A stretch of DNA of 64,000 nucleotides, taken from NCBI GenBank assembly GCA_016703785.1, contig JADJBM010000018.1:8093-72092 (forward strand), written 5' to 3'. The notes below the pieces were generated by a model that saw only the letters and a program-made list of their open reading frames with translations, did no database searches and was not told the DNA's origin. The translations under genes and the position numbers were made by a program. The DNA is from Betaproteobacteria bacterium. Lineage in GTDB: Bacteria; Pseudomonadota; Gammaproteobacteria; Burkholderiales; Rhodocyclaceae. Below, in pieces: positions 27,801-42,642 of the stretch (within the stretch, counting starts at the first letter, position 1; the number at the start of each line of letters is the position of its first letter).

Positions 27801-30026
27801 GGCTTGCGGGAGATGCGGCGTCACGGCGCTGCCGCGCTCCTGCCGCATGGCTTCGGCGAGGGCGCGCTGGCGCGGATGCTCGCGCCAGTCCTCCAGCGCC
27901 ACGGGCAGCCTGCGCCGCCAGTTGGGATGGCCCTCGTTGCTGCCCGGCAGGTTCGGTTGCTCGACGACGCCGAAGACGTCTTCCTGCTGCACGGCCATGA
28001 CCTGCGCCGGTGTGCGCGCCAGGAAGCGGTGCACGGCGACGGAGAGGTCCGCGCCGATCTCGGGCACCGACACCGGATGGATGCCCACGCCCTCGGGCAG
28101 CAGCTTTTCGCGCTGCAGGGCCATGAGCAGGCGCGCGCGGTCCTGCGCCCGCCCGGCGACACTGCCTTCCTTCATCGCTTCGGTGGGGAACAGGCCGAGC
28201 TCGGCGCGGGTGTCGAGGTCGAGGCCTTTCCAGAAGCCGCACAGCGTCGGCAGGTCGTGCGTGCTGACCGCCACCAGCGCCTGGCGCGGGTAGTCCTGCG
28301 GCGGCTTGAAGGCACCGTCGCCGTTGCGCTCGAAGAAGAATGGCCGGTAGGAGAGCACGCCGAGCTCGGCCAGGCGCGGGCGCAGGGCGTCGGGCACCGT
28401 GCCGAGGTCTTCGCCGATGACCATGCAGCGGTTGCGTTGGCTCTCCAGAGCGAGGATGCCGAGCAGGTCGTCGAGCGGATAGGCGACATAGGCGCCCTCG
28501 GCGGGTGTCGCGCCGACCGGCACCCAGTACAGGCGCATCAGCCCCATCACGTGGTCGATGCGCAGCGCGCCGCAATGGCGCATGCTGGCGCGCAGGGTGG
28601 CGGCGAAGGGCGCGTAGGCGCGCTCGCGCAGGCGCCAGGGGTTGAACGGGGGCAGGCCCCAGTCCTGCCCGAACATGTTGAAATCGTCGGGCGGCGCGCC
28701 GGCATGCGCACCGACGGCATAGACATCCCGGTTGGCCCAGGCCTCGGCGCCGCCCGGATCGACGCCGAGGGCCAGGTCCTGGTAGAGGCCGACGCCGAGG
28801 CCGCGCGACCACGAGCGCGATCCGGCTGCGGCGAGCTGCTGCTCGGCCAGCCATTGCAGGTAGCGATGGAAGTCCACCTCCGCCGCATTCGATGAGGCGA
28901 AGGCGGCGACCTCCGCCGCGGCCGGATCGTGGTAGGCCTCGGGCCACGCCGGCCAGCCCCAGATGGCGGCATCCTGCCTGCGGAAATGCGCTTGCAGCGC
29001 CTCGAACAGCGCATGCAGGCGCAAGGGTTCGCCCTGGTCGGCGCAATACTGGCGGAAGGCGAGGGCGCGCTCGCTGTTGTGCGCCAGGTGGTGTTCGCGG
29101 AAATGGCGCCAGGCCAGCCGCAGCGCGTCGAGCTTGGCGGCGCCGACTGCGGCGTACTCGACCAGTTCGGCGGCGCGCAGCCGGCGCAGGCGCGCCTGGA
29201 AGCGCGGCGCGGCGAGCAGGTCGCGCGCGGACTTCGATTCCGCGACATCGACGACGGCCTCGACGTCGATGTAGAGCACGTTGAGGAAAAGCCGGCTCGA
29301 CGGGCTGTACGGGCTGCAGTGGGCGGGATTGTCCGGGTAGAGCGCGTGCAGCGGATTGAGGCCGACGATGCCGGCGCCGGATTCGGCCGCCAGGTCGATC
29401 ATCGCGGCGACGTCGCCGAAGTCGCCGATGCCCCAGTTGCGCCGCGAGCGCACGCCGTAGAGTTGCACCGCCGGGCCCCAGGCGCGGCCGCCGTTGCGCA
29501 GCGCCGCCGGCCGGTAGCAGTCGGCCGGTGCGACGACCAGGGTCATCTGCGCCGGCTGCGCCGCGTCCTGCCCGGGCCGCTCCAGTTCGAGGTGGTGGTA
29601 GCCGATTTCGCCGATCGCCGGCAGCGGCAGGTGGTAACGATGAAAGGTGGCGCCGCCGATAGTGCGCTGCCCGGCCGCATCGAGTTCGTCGGGACGGAAC
29701 TGCCCGCCGTGGCGAGCGCCCTGTTCGAGGTTCAGCGTCCAGTTGAAGGTTTCCCGCGCCCAGCCGGCGGGCACGCTGATCTCGATGGCGAGCGGGGCGT
29801 CGGTGAGCCGCACGACGCGCACCGGAGGCAGCAGCCGGCGCCAGTCGCGATTCTCGATGTCCTCGGCCAGGCGCGCCGGATCGGCATCCGGCGCAATGCC
29901 CATGGCGGCGAGCAGCATGCGCCGCGTGCGGTCCGACGTCAGGTGGCGCTTGCCCCAGATGTCGTGGTAATCGGCTTCGATGCCGCACAGCGCGGCCAGG
30001 CGCTCCAGGGCGGGCGTATCGCTCAT
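24855..30026 (-). CDS. malQ-treY: 4-alpha-glucanotransferase / malto-oligosyltrehalose synthase fusion (MalQ-TreY)
   Basis: A single 1723-residue frame. Residues 1 to about 735 are a GH77 MalQ domain (RNWGIGDFGDVAAMIDLA, nucleophile Asp in ALRIDHVMGLMRLYWVP, acid Glu in VIGEDLGTVPD, VSTHDLPTLCGFW). From about 745 a GH13 TreY domain starts (IPRATYRLQFNRDFTL, VPNHMGVMG, GLRIDHPDGLYDP, LVLEKIMAEHEWLP, STHDSKRAEDVRARI). MalQ reshuffles maltodextrins, and TreY converts their reducing end to a trehalosyl unit that TreZ releases. No frame break is visible at the junction. The start overlaps the treZ stop as ATGA. The open frame runs far upstream to 32132, but that part is a shadow of treZ and glgX. 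Confidence 0.93.
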   Translation of the reverse strand: MSDTPALERLAALCGIEADYHDIWGKRHLTSDRTRRMLLAAMGIAPDADPARLAEDIENRDWRRLLPPVRVVRLTDAPLAIEISVPAGWARETFNWTLNLEQGARHGGQFRPDELDAAGQRTIGGATFHRYHLPLPAIGEIGYHHLELERPGQDAAQPAQMTLVVAPADCYRPAALRNGGRAWGPAVQLYGVRSRRNWGIGDFGDVAAMIDLAAESGAGIVGLNPLHALYPDNPAHCSPYSPSSRLFLNVLYIDVEAVVDVAESKSARDLLAAPRFQARLRRLRAAELVEYAAVGAAKLDALRLAWRHFREHHLAHNSERALAFRQYCADQGEPLRLHALFEALQAHFRRQDAAIWGWPAWPEAYHDPAAAEVAAFASSNAAEVDFHRYLQWLAEQQLAAAGSRSWSRGLGVGLYQDLALGVDPGGAEAWANRDVYAVGAHAGAPPDDFNMFGQDWGLPPFNPWRLRERAYAPFAATLRASMRHCGALRIDHVMGLMRLYWVPVGATPAEGAYVAYPLDDLLGILALESQRNRCMVIGEDLGTVPDALRPRLAELGVLSYRPFFFERNGDGAFKPPQDYPRQALVAVSTHDLPTLCGFWKGLDLDTRAELGLFPTEAMKEGSVAGRAQDRARLLMALQREKLLPEGVGIHPVSVPEIGADLSVAVHRFLARTPAQVMAVQQEDVFGVVEQPNLPGSNEGHPNWRRRLPVALEDWREHPRQRALAEAMRQERGSAVTPHLPQATPERKAQIPRATYRLQFNRDFTLAQATQLVPYLAELGISHCYASPYLKARPGSGHGYDIVDHNTLNPEIGSAEDFERFVAALRAHGMGQLLDMVPNHMGVMGADNNWWLDVLENGQASAYASYFDIDWEPLNAELRGKVLLPLLGDHYGTVLNRGELTLGFDAAHGEFSLAYYQHRLPVDPAEYPRIVAHRLERLVAALGAQHETLQRLQSLVTAFGHLPPRTETDPARCAERNRDKEMLKRQLAELCAASADVAHHLEENVAEFNGRPGDAGSFELMHELIKAQTWRLAYWQVASDEINYRRFFDINDLAALRMENDAVFEDTHRLVLDLIAQDKVHGLRIDHPDGLYDPGRYFRRLQSRVCGRPEAGPDAMDAIDAMDAAAEPAGLPLYLVLEKIMAEHEWLPADWPIHGATGYRFANLANNLFVDATSEKKMTRIYADFIGERIDFDELVYQSKKLIMHSALASELNVLANRLARIASASRYTCDFTLNNLRGALMEVVACFPVYRSYLADGRISVDDQRHIEWAVAVARKRSPAADVSIFDFVKAVLTTQIAEGKNQAYRDRVWAFAMKFQQFTSPVMAKGLEDTSFYCYNRLTSLNDVGGDPRRFGVSVAAFHAATRLRAERWPHNMLATSTHDSKRAEDVRARISVLSEIPAAWKLSLKRWSRMNRSKKRSLDGTLAPSANDEYLLYQTLIGTWPLDAPDEAALDDYRARIEQYMVKAVREAKAHSSWINVNVDYEAALAAFVQALLAPGEKNLFLADFAPAATRLARFGLINGLSQALLKLTSPGVPDLYQGCELWQFNLVDPDNRRPVDYAQRARMLAELKALADAPREAWPQRLQPLVARPEDGRIKLYLTWRALRLRARWADLFRDGDYLPLAVDGTAAEHLCAFARCHDGRAVVVVVPRLLARLYGNLDPAAPAPWGNTRIALPREPAASAWHNALTGQTHAAGESLAAADLLGAFPVALLASDAEALAS

Positions 30027-31855
30027 GGCGCAGCGGTTCCCTGCTCGATCGTCCAGGCCACCGACCACGGCGGCAACGCGCCCGCCGCCAGGCCCGCTTC
30101 GGCCAGGTGTTCGCTCAAGAATAGGGGTTTGCCCAGCGGCGGGGCGGCCTGTGCGGGCGCATCGCCGAGGTTGGCGAGCAGGGCGAGACGGCTGCCGTCG
30201 CCCAGCCGCCAGATCGCCGACAGGATGCCTGGGGACAGCAGCGCGAAGCTGCCCGCATCGCCCTGCATGCCGTGCAGGCGCGGCACGATCGCGTCGTGGC
30301 GCAGCGCGAGCAGGCGCTTGTGCAGGGCCAGCACGCGCGCGTGCTGGCCGCGGCCGGCGGCGTCCCAGTCGAGGATGCAGGCCTCGAACGTGGCGGCGGC
30401 GTTCGGATCCGGAATGCGCGCCTGCGCCGCCGGATCGGCGAAGCGCTCGAAGCGGGCGAACTCGCGGCGGCGGCCCTGCGTCACCGCATCCGCCAGTTCC
30501 GGCCCGAAGTCGCAGAAGAACAGGAAGGGCTGGACGGCGGCGAACTCCTCGCCCATGAAGAGCATCGGCGGCTGCGGCGCCAGCAGCAGGACGGCGGTGA
30601 CGGCCTCCAGCGCCGCCGGCTCGGCAAGGTGGCAGAGCCGCTCGCCGAAGGCGCGGTTGCCGATCTGGTCGTGGGTTTGCAGGAAATCGACGAAGGCGGC
30701 CGGCGGCAGGTGCGCGCTCGGTTCGCCGCGGATCTCGCCGTCGCGGAAGGGCGAGGGATCGCCCTGGAAGGCGAAGCCTTCGGTGAGGCAGCGGCCGAGC
30801 TGCGCCAGCGGCGCCTCGGCGTAGTCGGCGTAATAGCCGTCGCGCTCGCCCGTCGCCAGCACATGCGCGGCGTGGTGGATGTCGTCGTTCCACTGCGCCG
30901 TGGCGAGGCGTGGGCGCCCCTCGCCATCGCGCGGCAGGTAGCGTGACTGGTTCTTGTCGTTCTCCAGGACGAGGTGCACCAGGCGCTCGCGGCCGGGGCC
31001 GGCATGCACGGCGGCGCACAGCGCCTCGACGATGTCCGGTTGCGAGTCGTCGCGGATGGCGTGGATGGCGTCGAGGCGCAGTCCGTCGAAATGGAATTCC
31101 TCGATCCAGTAGAGCGCGTTGTGGATGAAGAAGTCGCGCACGACCTCGCTGCCGGGGGCGTCGAAATTGATGGCCGCGCCCCACGGCGTGGCATGGCGCG
31201 GATTGAAGAAGTCCGGCGCGTAGGCGTGCAGGTAGTTGCCCTCCGGGCCGAAGTGGTTGTAGACCACGTCGAGCAGCATCATGAGGCCGCGCGCGTGCGC
31301 CTCCTGCACCAGCATCTTGAGGTCCTCGGGCCGGCCGTAGGCGGCATCCGGCGCGAAGGGCAGCACGCCGTCGTAGCCCCAGTTGCGCCGGCCGGGGAAG
31401 TCTGCCAGCGGCATCAGCTCGAGGGCGGTGACGCCGAGTTCGGCGAGAGTGTCGAGGCGGCGACGGATGCCGTCGTAGTCGCCGCTGCGGGAGAAGCAGC
31501 CGGTGTGCAGCTCGTAGATGACGGCCTCTTCCCAGCGCCGTCCGCGCCAGACGTCGTCGCGCCAGTCGAAGGCCAGCGGGTCGATCACCTCGCTGGCGCC
31601 ATGGATGTCGTCGGGATTGAAGCGCGAGGCGGGGTCGGGCACGCGCAGGTCGCCGTCGATGACGAAATGGTAGCGCGCGCCGGCCCCGGCTCCGGCGATG
31701 CGCGACTCGTGCCAGCCGCCGTCGCCGCGGGCGAGCGGCATGCGTTTTCCGTCCAGTTCGACATCGACCTGGCCTGCGGCCGGCGCCCAGAGGCGGAAGC
31801 GCGTCGCGCCATCCTCGATCTGCGCACCGAACGGCATGTCGTGCCGCCGTCTCAC
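30023..31855 (-). CDS. treZ: Malto-oligosyltrehalose trehalohydrolase TreZ
   Basis: A 610-residue GH13 enzyme. After an N-terminal carbohydrate-binding region (ATRFRLWAPAAGQVDVELDG) the barrel shows the catalytic Asp in FDGLRLDAIHAI, the acid Glu in LVLENDKNQSRY and FLQTHDQIGNRAFGERL. It cuts the linkage made by TreY to free trehalose. The start is a GTG overlapping the glgX stop as GTGA; the residues it adds (RRRHDMPFGA) are typical of TreZ, so I prefer it to the ATG at 31837. Confidence 0.93.
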   Translation of the reverse strand: MRRRHDMPFGAQIEDGATRFRLWAPAAGQVDVELDGKRMPLARGDGGWHESRIAGAGAGARYHFVIDGDLRVPDPASRFNPDDIHGASEVIDPLAFDWRDDVWRGRRWEEAVIYELHTGCFSRSGDYDGIRRRLDTLAELGVTALELMPLADFPGRRNWGYDGVLPFAPDAAYGRPEDLKMLVQEAHARGLMMLLDVVYNHFGPEGNYLHAYAPDFFNPRHATPWGAAINFDAPGSEVVRDFFIHNALYWIEEFHFDGLRLDAIHAIRDDSQPDIVEALCAAVHAGPGRERLVHLVLENDKNQSRYLPRDGEGRPRLATAQWNDDIHHAAHVLATGERDGYYADYAEAPLAQLGRCLTEGFAFQGDPSPFRDGEIRGEPSAHLPPAAFVDFLQTHDQIGNRAFGERLCHLAEPAALEAVTAVLLLAPQPPMLFMGEEFAAVQPFLFFCDFGPELADAVTQGRRREFARFERFADPAAQARIPDPNAAATFEACILDWDAAGRGQHARVLALHKRLLALRHDAIVPRLHGMQGDAGSFALLSPGILSAIWRLGDGSRLALLANLGDAPAQAAPPLGKPLFLSEHLAEAGLAAGALPPWSVAWTIEQGTAAP

Positions 31856-33984
31856 CGGGACTGACTATCCATGAGCAGGACCAGCGAGCGCCCCTGCAGC
31901 TCATAGCCGTGGTCGCCGGCGTAGCAGCCGTCCGCCGCCAGGCCGGCCTTGTACTGCGTGTCGAGCAGCACCTGCCAGCAGCCGCCCGGCGGCAGGTCTG
32001 GCAGCGCGAAATGCAGGGCTTCATGGTGGGCGTTGAAGAGCACGATGAAGTTGTCGTCGCGGATGGGGCGGCCGCGCCGGTCGCGCTCGTTGAGCGCTTC
32101 GCCGGAGAGGTACATGCCGAGGCTGCGGGCAAAGTCGTGGTCCCACTCGTGATCGCTCATCTCGGTGCCGTCGGGCTTCAGCCAGCGGATGTCCTTGATG
32201 TCCGCGCCGTGGATGCGCTTGCCCTGCAGGAAGTGGCGGCGGTGGAAGACCGGATGCTCGCGGCGCAGGCGGATCACGCGCTGGACGAAGGCCAGCAGCT
32301 CGCGATCTTCCTCCGACAGGTCCCAGTCGAGCCAGGTCAGTTCGCTGTCCTGGCAATAGGCATTGTTGTTGCCGGACTGGCTGTGGCCCAGCTCGTCGCC
32401 CGCCAGCAGCATCGGCACGCCCTGCGAGAAGAGCAGGGTGGCGAGCAGGTTGCGCTTCTGGCGCGCGCGCTGGGTGTTGATATCCGGGTTGTCCGTGGGC
32501 CCTTCGGCGCCGTAGTTCCAGGAGAGGTTGTTGTCATTGCCGTCGCGGTTGTCTTCACGGTTGGCCTCGTTGTGCTTGCCGTTGTAGCTGACCAGGTCGC
32601 GCAGCGTGAAGCCGTCGTGGGCGGTGACGAAGTTGATGCTGGCGTAGGGCTTGCGGCTGGAGTGCTCGTAGAGGTCGCTCGAGCCGGTGAGCCGCGTGGC
32701 GAACTCGCCGATGAGGCCGCCGTCGCCCTTCCAGTAGGCGCGCACGGTGTCGCGGTAGCGGTCGTTCCATTCGGCCCAGCCGATGGGGAAGTTGCCGACC
32801 TGGTAGCCGCCTTCGCCCAGGTCCCAGGGCTCGGCGATCAGCTTGACCTGCGAGAGCACCGGGTCCTGGCGCAGGATGTCGAAGAAGGCGCCGAGGCGGT
32901 CGACTTCGTGCAGCTCGCGCGCCAGCGCCGAGGCCAGGTCGAAGCGGAAGCCGTCCACGTGCATGTCGAGCACCCAGTAGCGCAGCGAGTCCATGATCAG
33001 CTGCAGTACGCGCGGATGCTGCAGGTTGAGCGTGTTGCCGCAGCCGGTGAAGTCCATGTAGAAGCGTGGATCGTCCGGCATGAGCCGGTAGTAGGCGGCG
33101 TTGTCGATGCCGCGGAAGGACAGCGTCGGCCCCATGTGGTTGCCCTCTGCGGTGTGGTTGTACACCACGTCGAGGATGACTTCGATGCTGGCCGAGTGCA
33201 GCGTCTTCACCATGGTCTTGAATTCGCTCACCACGCCGCTGGCGCTGTAGCGGTGGTCGGGGGCGAAGAAGCCGATCGAGTTGTAGCCCCAGTAGTTGCG
33301 CAGGCCCTTCTCGACCAGGTGCCGATCGTCGACGAAGGCATGCACCGGCATCAGCTCGACGGTGGTGATGCCGAGCCGCTTGAGGTGTTCGATCACCGGC
33401 CCGGTGGCGATGCCGCCGTAGGTGCCGCGCAGCTGCGGCGGCACGTCGGGATGGCGCATGGTGAGGCCGCGCACGTGCAGCTCGTAGATGACCATGTCGT
33501 GCCAGGGAATGCGCGGCGAACGGTCGTCGCCCCAGGAGAAGGCCGGATCGATGACGCGGCATTTCGGCATGCCGGCGGCGTTGTCGCGGCGGTCGAGGGA
33601 GAGGTCTTCGTTGCGGTGGCCGATGCGGTAGCCGAAGTGCGAATCGCTCCAGCGCAGGTTGCCGACAATGTCCTTGGCGTAGGGCTCGAGCAGCAGCTTG
33701 TTGGGGTTGAAGCGGTGGCCGCGCGCCGGGTCGTACGGGCCGTATGCGCGGTAGCCGTAGAGCAGGCCGGGGCGGGCGTCGGGCAGATAGCAGTGCCAGA
33801 TCTGGTCGGTGTGCTCGCGCACCTCGATGCGCTGCAGCTCGCGCCGCCCCGTCGGGTCGAACAGGCACAGCTCGACCTTCTCGGCGTGCTCCGAGAACAG
33901 CGCGAAGTTAACGCCTTCGCCGTCCCAGGTGGCGCCGCGCGGGTAGGGATTGCCGGGCCAGACCGCGCTCAGGATGTTGGCCAT
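31852..33984 (-). CDS. glgX: Glycogen debranching enzyme GlgX
   Basis: A 710-residue isoamylase-type GH13 protein. Landmarks: SAVWPGNPYPRGATWDGEGVNF at the start, MHVDGFRFDLASALAREL (nucleophile), KLIAEPWDLGEGGYQVGNFP (acid) and TAHDGFTLRDLVSYNGKHNEAN. It removes short alpha-1,6 branches from glycogen, giving maltodextrins for MalQ and TreY/TreZ encoded next. The ATG at 33984 lies 11 bases after the glgC stop. Upstream extension of the open frame is a shadow of glgC. Confidence 0.94.
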   Translation of the reverse strand: MANILSAVWPGNPYPRGATWDGEGVNFALFSEHAEKVELCLFDPTGRRELQRIEVREHTDQIWHCYLPDARPGLLYGYRAYGPYDPARGHRFNPNKLLLEPYAKDIVGNLRWSDSHFGYRIGHRNEDLSLDRRDNAAGMPKCRVIDPAFSWGDDRSPRIPWHDMVIYELHVRGLTMRHPDVPPQLRGTYGGIATGPVIEHLKRLGITTVELMPVHAFVDDRHLVEKGLRNYWGYNSIGFFAPDHRYSASGVVSEFKTMVKTLHSASIEVILDVVYNHTAEGNHMGPTLSFRGIDNAAYYRLMPDDPRFYMDFTGCGNTLNLQHPRVLQLIMDSLRYWVLDMHVDGFRFDLASALARELHEVDRLGAFFDILRQDPVLSQVKLIAEPWDLGEGGYQVGNFPIGWAEWNDRYRDTVRAYWKGDGGLIGEFATRLTGSSDLYEHSSRKPYASINFVTAHDGFTLRDLVSYNGKHNEANREDNRDGNDNNLSWNYGAEGPTDNPDINTQRARQKRNLLATLLFSQGVPMLLAGDELGHSQSGNNNAYCQDSELTWLDWDLSEEDRELLAFVQRVIRLRREHPVFHRRHFLQGKRIHGADIKDIRWLKPDGTEMSDHEWDHDFARSLGMYLSGEALNERDRRGRPIRDDNFIVLFNAHHEALHFALPDLPPGGCWQVLLDTQYKAGLAADGCYAGDHGYELQGRSLVLLMDSQSR

Positions 33985-33995
33985 GATGTCCGTTC

Positions 33996-35212
33996 TCAGT
34001 AGTAGCCGCTGACGTCGAAGACGTGCCGGCCCTTGGGCACGACGGCGATGCCGCCTTCGCTGACGCGGTAGCGCGCCCTGTCCGCCGCGGCATCGAAGCC
34101 GATCAGGGTGCCGGCCTCGAGGGTGTTGTGGCGGTCGACGATGACGCGCTTCAGGCGCGTGCCGCGGCGGATCAGGGTGTAGTCCATGACGATGCAGTCG
34201 TCGAGCTCGACGTCCGGCTCGATGACGACCTCCCGGCGGATGATGGAGTTGCGGATGCGGGCGCCGTTGACGATGGAGCCGGCGCCGAGGATGCAGTTGT
34301 CGATTTCGCCGCCGTTGATCTTGGCGGACGGGCCCTGGTAGTTGCTCGAATTGACGAACCAGCGCGGATTGAAGAGGTTGAAGCGCGGCTCCTGGAAAAG
34401 CGTGTCGCGGTTGGCCTCGAAGTAGGCGTCGATGGTGCCGACGTCGCGCCAGTAGGCGGCTTCCTCGTAGGGACGGATGCCGGGGATGCGGTTCTGCGCG
34501 AAATCGTAGGCGAAGACGCGGTGCGTGTGGATCATGCGTGGCAGGATGTGCTTGCCGAAGTCGTTCTCGCCGCGCTGCTTGGCGCTCTCGAGCGCCTCCA
34601 GCAGCACCTGGGTGTCGAACAGGTAGTTGCCCATCGAGGCGAAGGCGCGCGTCGGATCGCCGGCCATCGACGGCGGCTGCGATGGCTTTTCCAGGAAGCC
34701 TTTGATGAGCCCCTTGGCGTCGGCGTCGATGATGCCGAAGCCGGGGGCCTCCTTCAGGGGCACGGGAATCGCCGCGACGCTGACGTGTGCCTTGTTCTCG
34801 CGGTGGAAATCGATCATCTGCCGCACGTCCATGCGGTAGATGTGGTCCGCACCGAAGACGGCGACCATGTCCGGCGCATGCGTCTCGATCAGGTTGATGT
34901 TCTGGTGTATGGCGTCGGCCGTGCCCTGGAACCATTCCTGGCCCTCTCGCATCTGCGGCGGCACGATGGCGATGAACTGGCCGGGGATGACGTGCGACAG
35001 GCTCCAGGCGTGGCTGGCGTGCTCGATGAGCGACTGCGACTTGTACTGCACCAGCATGTAGATGGCGTGGATGTCCGAGTTCACCAGGTTGGACAGGACG
35101 AAGTCGACGATGCGATAGCGCCCCGAGAACGGCACCGCCGGCTTCGAGCGCTCGGCCGTCAGCGGATGCAGGCGCGAGCCGATGCCGCCGGCGAGCACCA
35201 TGGCGAGAACCC

Positions 35213-35216
<4 letters not shown>
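33996..35216 (-). CDS. glgC: Glucose-1-phosphate adenylyltransferase GlgC
   Basis: A 406-residue ADP-glucose pyrophosphorylase. The nucleotide loop VLAMVLAGGIGSRLHPLTAERSKPAVPF, the catalytic-site region FGADHIYRMDVRQM, PGFGIIDAD with FLEKPSQPP, and a C-terminal left-handed helix region (IRNSIIRREVVI) are present. It makes ADP-glucose. No glycogen synthase (glgA) or maltose-1-phosphate synthase (glgM) gene is in the window, so the consumer of ADP-glucose must be encoded elsewhere. The start overlaps the treS-mak stop as ATGA. Confidence 0.94.
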
Positions 35217-38574
<3,358 letters not shown>

Positions 38575-38588
38575 TGGAGCCTCTCCGC

Positions 38589-40673
38589 TCACAGGAAGTA
38601 GTCGAAATCGCGCTCGCTGCGCAGCCGGCGGCGCAGGCGCAGGATGTGCACCGGGGAGGAGTGCGGGTCGAGGCGCACGAAGTTGCGCGGCCCCTGCCAG
38701 AGGAAGCGCGCGCCGGACAGCAGGTCGTGGGCCTGGTAGGGGCGCTTGGCGTCGACCCCGAGCGCGTCCAGCGGCAGTTCGATCCAGCCCGACTGGGCAT
38801 TGTGCGGATCGAGGTTGGCGACCACGACGATGGTGCTGGCGCTGCCATCCTCCGCCTCCTCCATGCACGACTTGCTGTAGCAGAGCAGCATGTCGTTGTC
38901 GACCGGATGGAAGCGCAGGTTCCAGTCCGTCTGCAGGGCCGGGTTCTCCTTGCGGATGCGGTTCAGGCGCGCGATGTAGTCCTTCAGGCTGTCGGCCCGC
39001 TCGAGGTCCCAGCGGCGCACCTGGTACTTCTCCGAATCGAGGTATTCCTCGCCGCCCGGGTCGCGCGCCTCGTGCTCCATCAGCTCGTAGGCCGGCCCGT
39101 AGAGGCCGTAGTTGGCGCCCAGCGTGGCCGCCAGCGCGACGCGCTGCATGAAGGCCGGGCGGCCGCCGTACTGCAGGAACTCGGTGAGGATGTCCGGCGT
39201 GTTGGGCCACAGGTTGGGACGGAAGAACTCGCGCGAATCGTGGGTTGACAGTTCGGTGAAGTAATCGATCAGCTCCTGCTTGGTGTTGCGCCAGGCGAAG
39301 TAGGTGTACGACTGCGTGAAGCCGAGCTTGGCCAGGCGGTGCATGATGCGCGGCCGCGTGAAGGCTTCGGCGAGGAAGATCGCATCGGGATGGGCCTGCT
39401 TCACCTCGCCGATCAGCCATTCCCACATGGGGAAGGGCTTGGTGTGCGGGTTGTCCACGCGGAAGATGCGCACGCCCTGATCGAGCCAGAAATCGAAGAT
39501 GCTTTTCAGTTCGAGCCAGAGCTCATACCAGTCCTCGCTCTCGAAATCGAAGGGGTAGATGTCCTGGTACTTCTTCGGCGGGTTTTCCGCGTACTGGACG
39601 GTGCCGTCCGGCCGCCAGCGGAACCAGGACGGGTGCTCGGCCACGTAGGGGTGGTCCGGCGCGCACTGGAAGGCGATGTCCATGGCCACCTCGATGCCGT
39701 ACTCGCGCGCGCGCAGCACCAGGCGGCGGAAATCGTCCAGTGTGCCGAGCTCGGCGTGCACCGCCTTGTGGCCGCCCTTGGCGGAGCCGATGGCCCACGG
39801 GCTGCCCGGGTCGCCGGCGGCGACGGTGAGCGCGTTGTTCGGCCCCTTGCGGAACGATTCGCCGATCGGGTGGATGGGCGGCAGGTAGAGCACGTCGAAG
39901 CCCATTTCGGCGATGTAGGGCAGCCGCTGCTCGCATTCGGCGAAGCTGCCGTGGTCGGCGCCTTCGGCGAGACAGGAGCGCGGGAACAGTTCGTACCAGG
40001 TCGAGAAGCGCGCCCGCCCGGGATCGACCGTGACGGCCAGCACCTTGTCGTAGCGGCTGCCATGGTGGCGTTCGCCGTATTTGGCCATGAGGCCGGCCAG
40101 TTCCTCGTCCATGCCGGCGTCGCGGCTGGCGGCCGCGGTGGTGGCGCTGCGCAGCCGGGCCGTGTGATCGAGCAGCAGGCCGGCGGCCGCGGGGCCGGCG
40201 CGCGTGGCGGCCGCCTCGACGAGTTCGGCGCCGACCAGCATGGCGACGGCGATGTCTTTTTCGTCCTGGCGCCGCACCAGGTCATGGCGCCAGGTGAGGA
40301 AGCGGTCGATCCAGGCGACCAGCGTGTATTCGCAGGTGCCGACCGTGTCGACGACGAAGGCCGCCCGCCAGCGGTCATTGCCGAGGGGCTGCATGGGCGT
40401 CTCATGCCAGTCGGCTTCGCCGGCGCGGCGATGGCACAGCAGGCAGCGGATCACGTCGTGGCCGTCGCAGAAGATGTCCGCCTCGACCTGCACCTGCTCG
40501 CCGACGCTGCGCTTGGCCGGGAAGCGGCCGGCGTCCACTTCGGGCTTGACGCCTTCGATGACGACGCGCGCCCTGCCGTCCGCCTTGACGGCTTCCAGCA
40601 GCGGGATCTCTCCGGTGTCCAGGATGCGAATGTCTTCTGCGTCCGGGACGCGGGTCTCTCCGGTTTCCATCAT
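38589..40673 (-). CDS. glgE: Alpha-1,4-glucan:maltose-1-phosphate maltosyltransferase GlgE
   Basis: A 694-residue GH13_3 enzyme. Family markers: ARFSTWYELFPRSCL, GFDVLYLPPIHPIGESFRKG, nucleophile Asp in GVRIFRVDNPHTKPF, acid Glu in DAIFLAEAFTRPRIM, and FRPNLWPNTPDILTEFLQ. It extends alpha-1,4-glucans using maltose-1-phosphate from TreS-Mak, encoded immediately downstream. The N-terminal domain (about 1-130) is the usual beta-sandwich. The start could be 40673 or 40670 (MM). Confidence 0.95.
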   Translation of the reverse strand: MMETGETRVPDAEDIRILDTGEIPLLEAVKADGRARVVIEGVKPEVDAGRFPAKRSVGEQVQVEADIFCDGHDVIRCLLCHRRAGEADWHETPMQPLGNDRWRAAFVVDTVGTCEYTLVAWIDRFLTWRHDLVRRQDEKDIAVAMLVGAELVEAAATRAGPAAAGLLLDHTARLRSATTAAASRDAGMDEELAGLMAKYGERHHGSRYDKVLAVTVDPGRARFSTWYELFPRSCLAEGADHGSFAECEQRLPYIAEMGFDVLYLPPIHPIGESFRKGPNNALTVAAGDPGSPWAIGSAKGGHKAVHAELGTLDDFRRLVLRAREYGIEVAMDIAFQCAPDHPYVAEHPSWFRWRPDGTVQYAENPPKKYQDIYPFDFESEDWYELWLELKSIFDFWLDQGVRIFRVDNPHTKPFPMWEWLIGEVKQAHPDAIFLAEAFTRPRIMHRLAKLGFTQSYTYFAWRNTKQELIDYFTELSTHDSREFFRPNLWPNTPDILTEFLQYGGRPAFMQRVALAATLGANYGLYGPAYELMEHEARDPGGEEYLDSEKYQVRRWDLERADSLKDYIARLNRIRKENPALQTDWNLRFHPVDNDMLLCYSKSCMEEAEDGSASTIVVVANLDPHNAQSGWIELPLDALGVDAKRPYQAHDLLSGARFLWQGPRNFVRLDPHSSPVHILRLRRRLRSERDFDYFL

Positions 40674-40686
40674 GCGTGGTTCCCCC

Positions 40687-42638
<1,952 letters not shown>

Positions 42639-42642
<4 letters not shown>

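Noticed and set aside
26848..29988. 1046-residue minus-strand open frame overlapping malQ-treY
   Set aside because: Arg/Pro-rich out-of-frame shadow; the catalytic residues are in the other frame.
30027..32132. Upstream extension of the malQ-treY frame, giving a 2425-residue open frame
   Set aside because: The extension is low-complexity Arg/Ala/Ser translation antiparallel or shifted to treZ and glgX, which have clear catalytic motifs in their own frame.
31909..34002. 697-residue plus-strand open frame
   Set aside because: Antisense of glgX with biased composition; glgX has all GH13 motifs.
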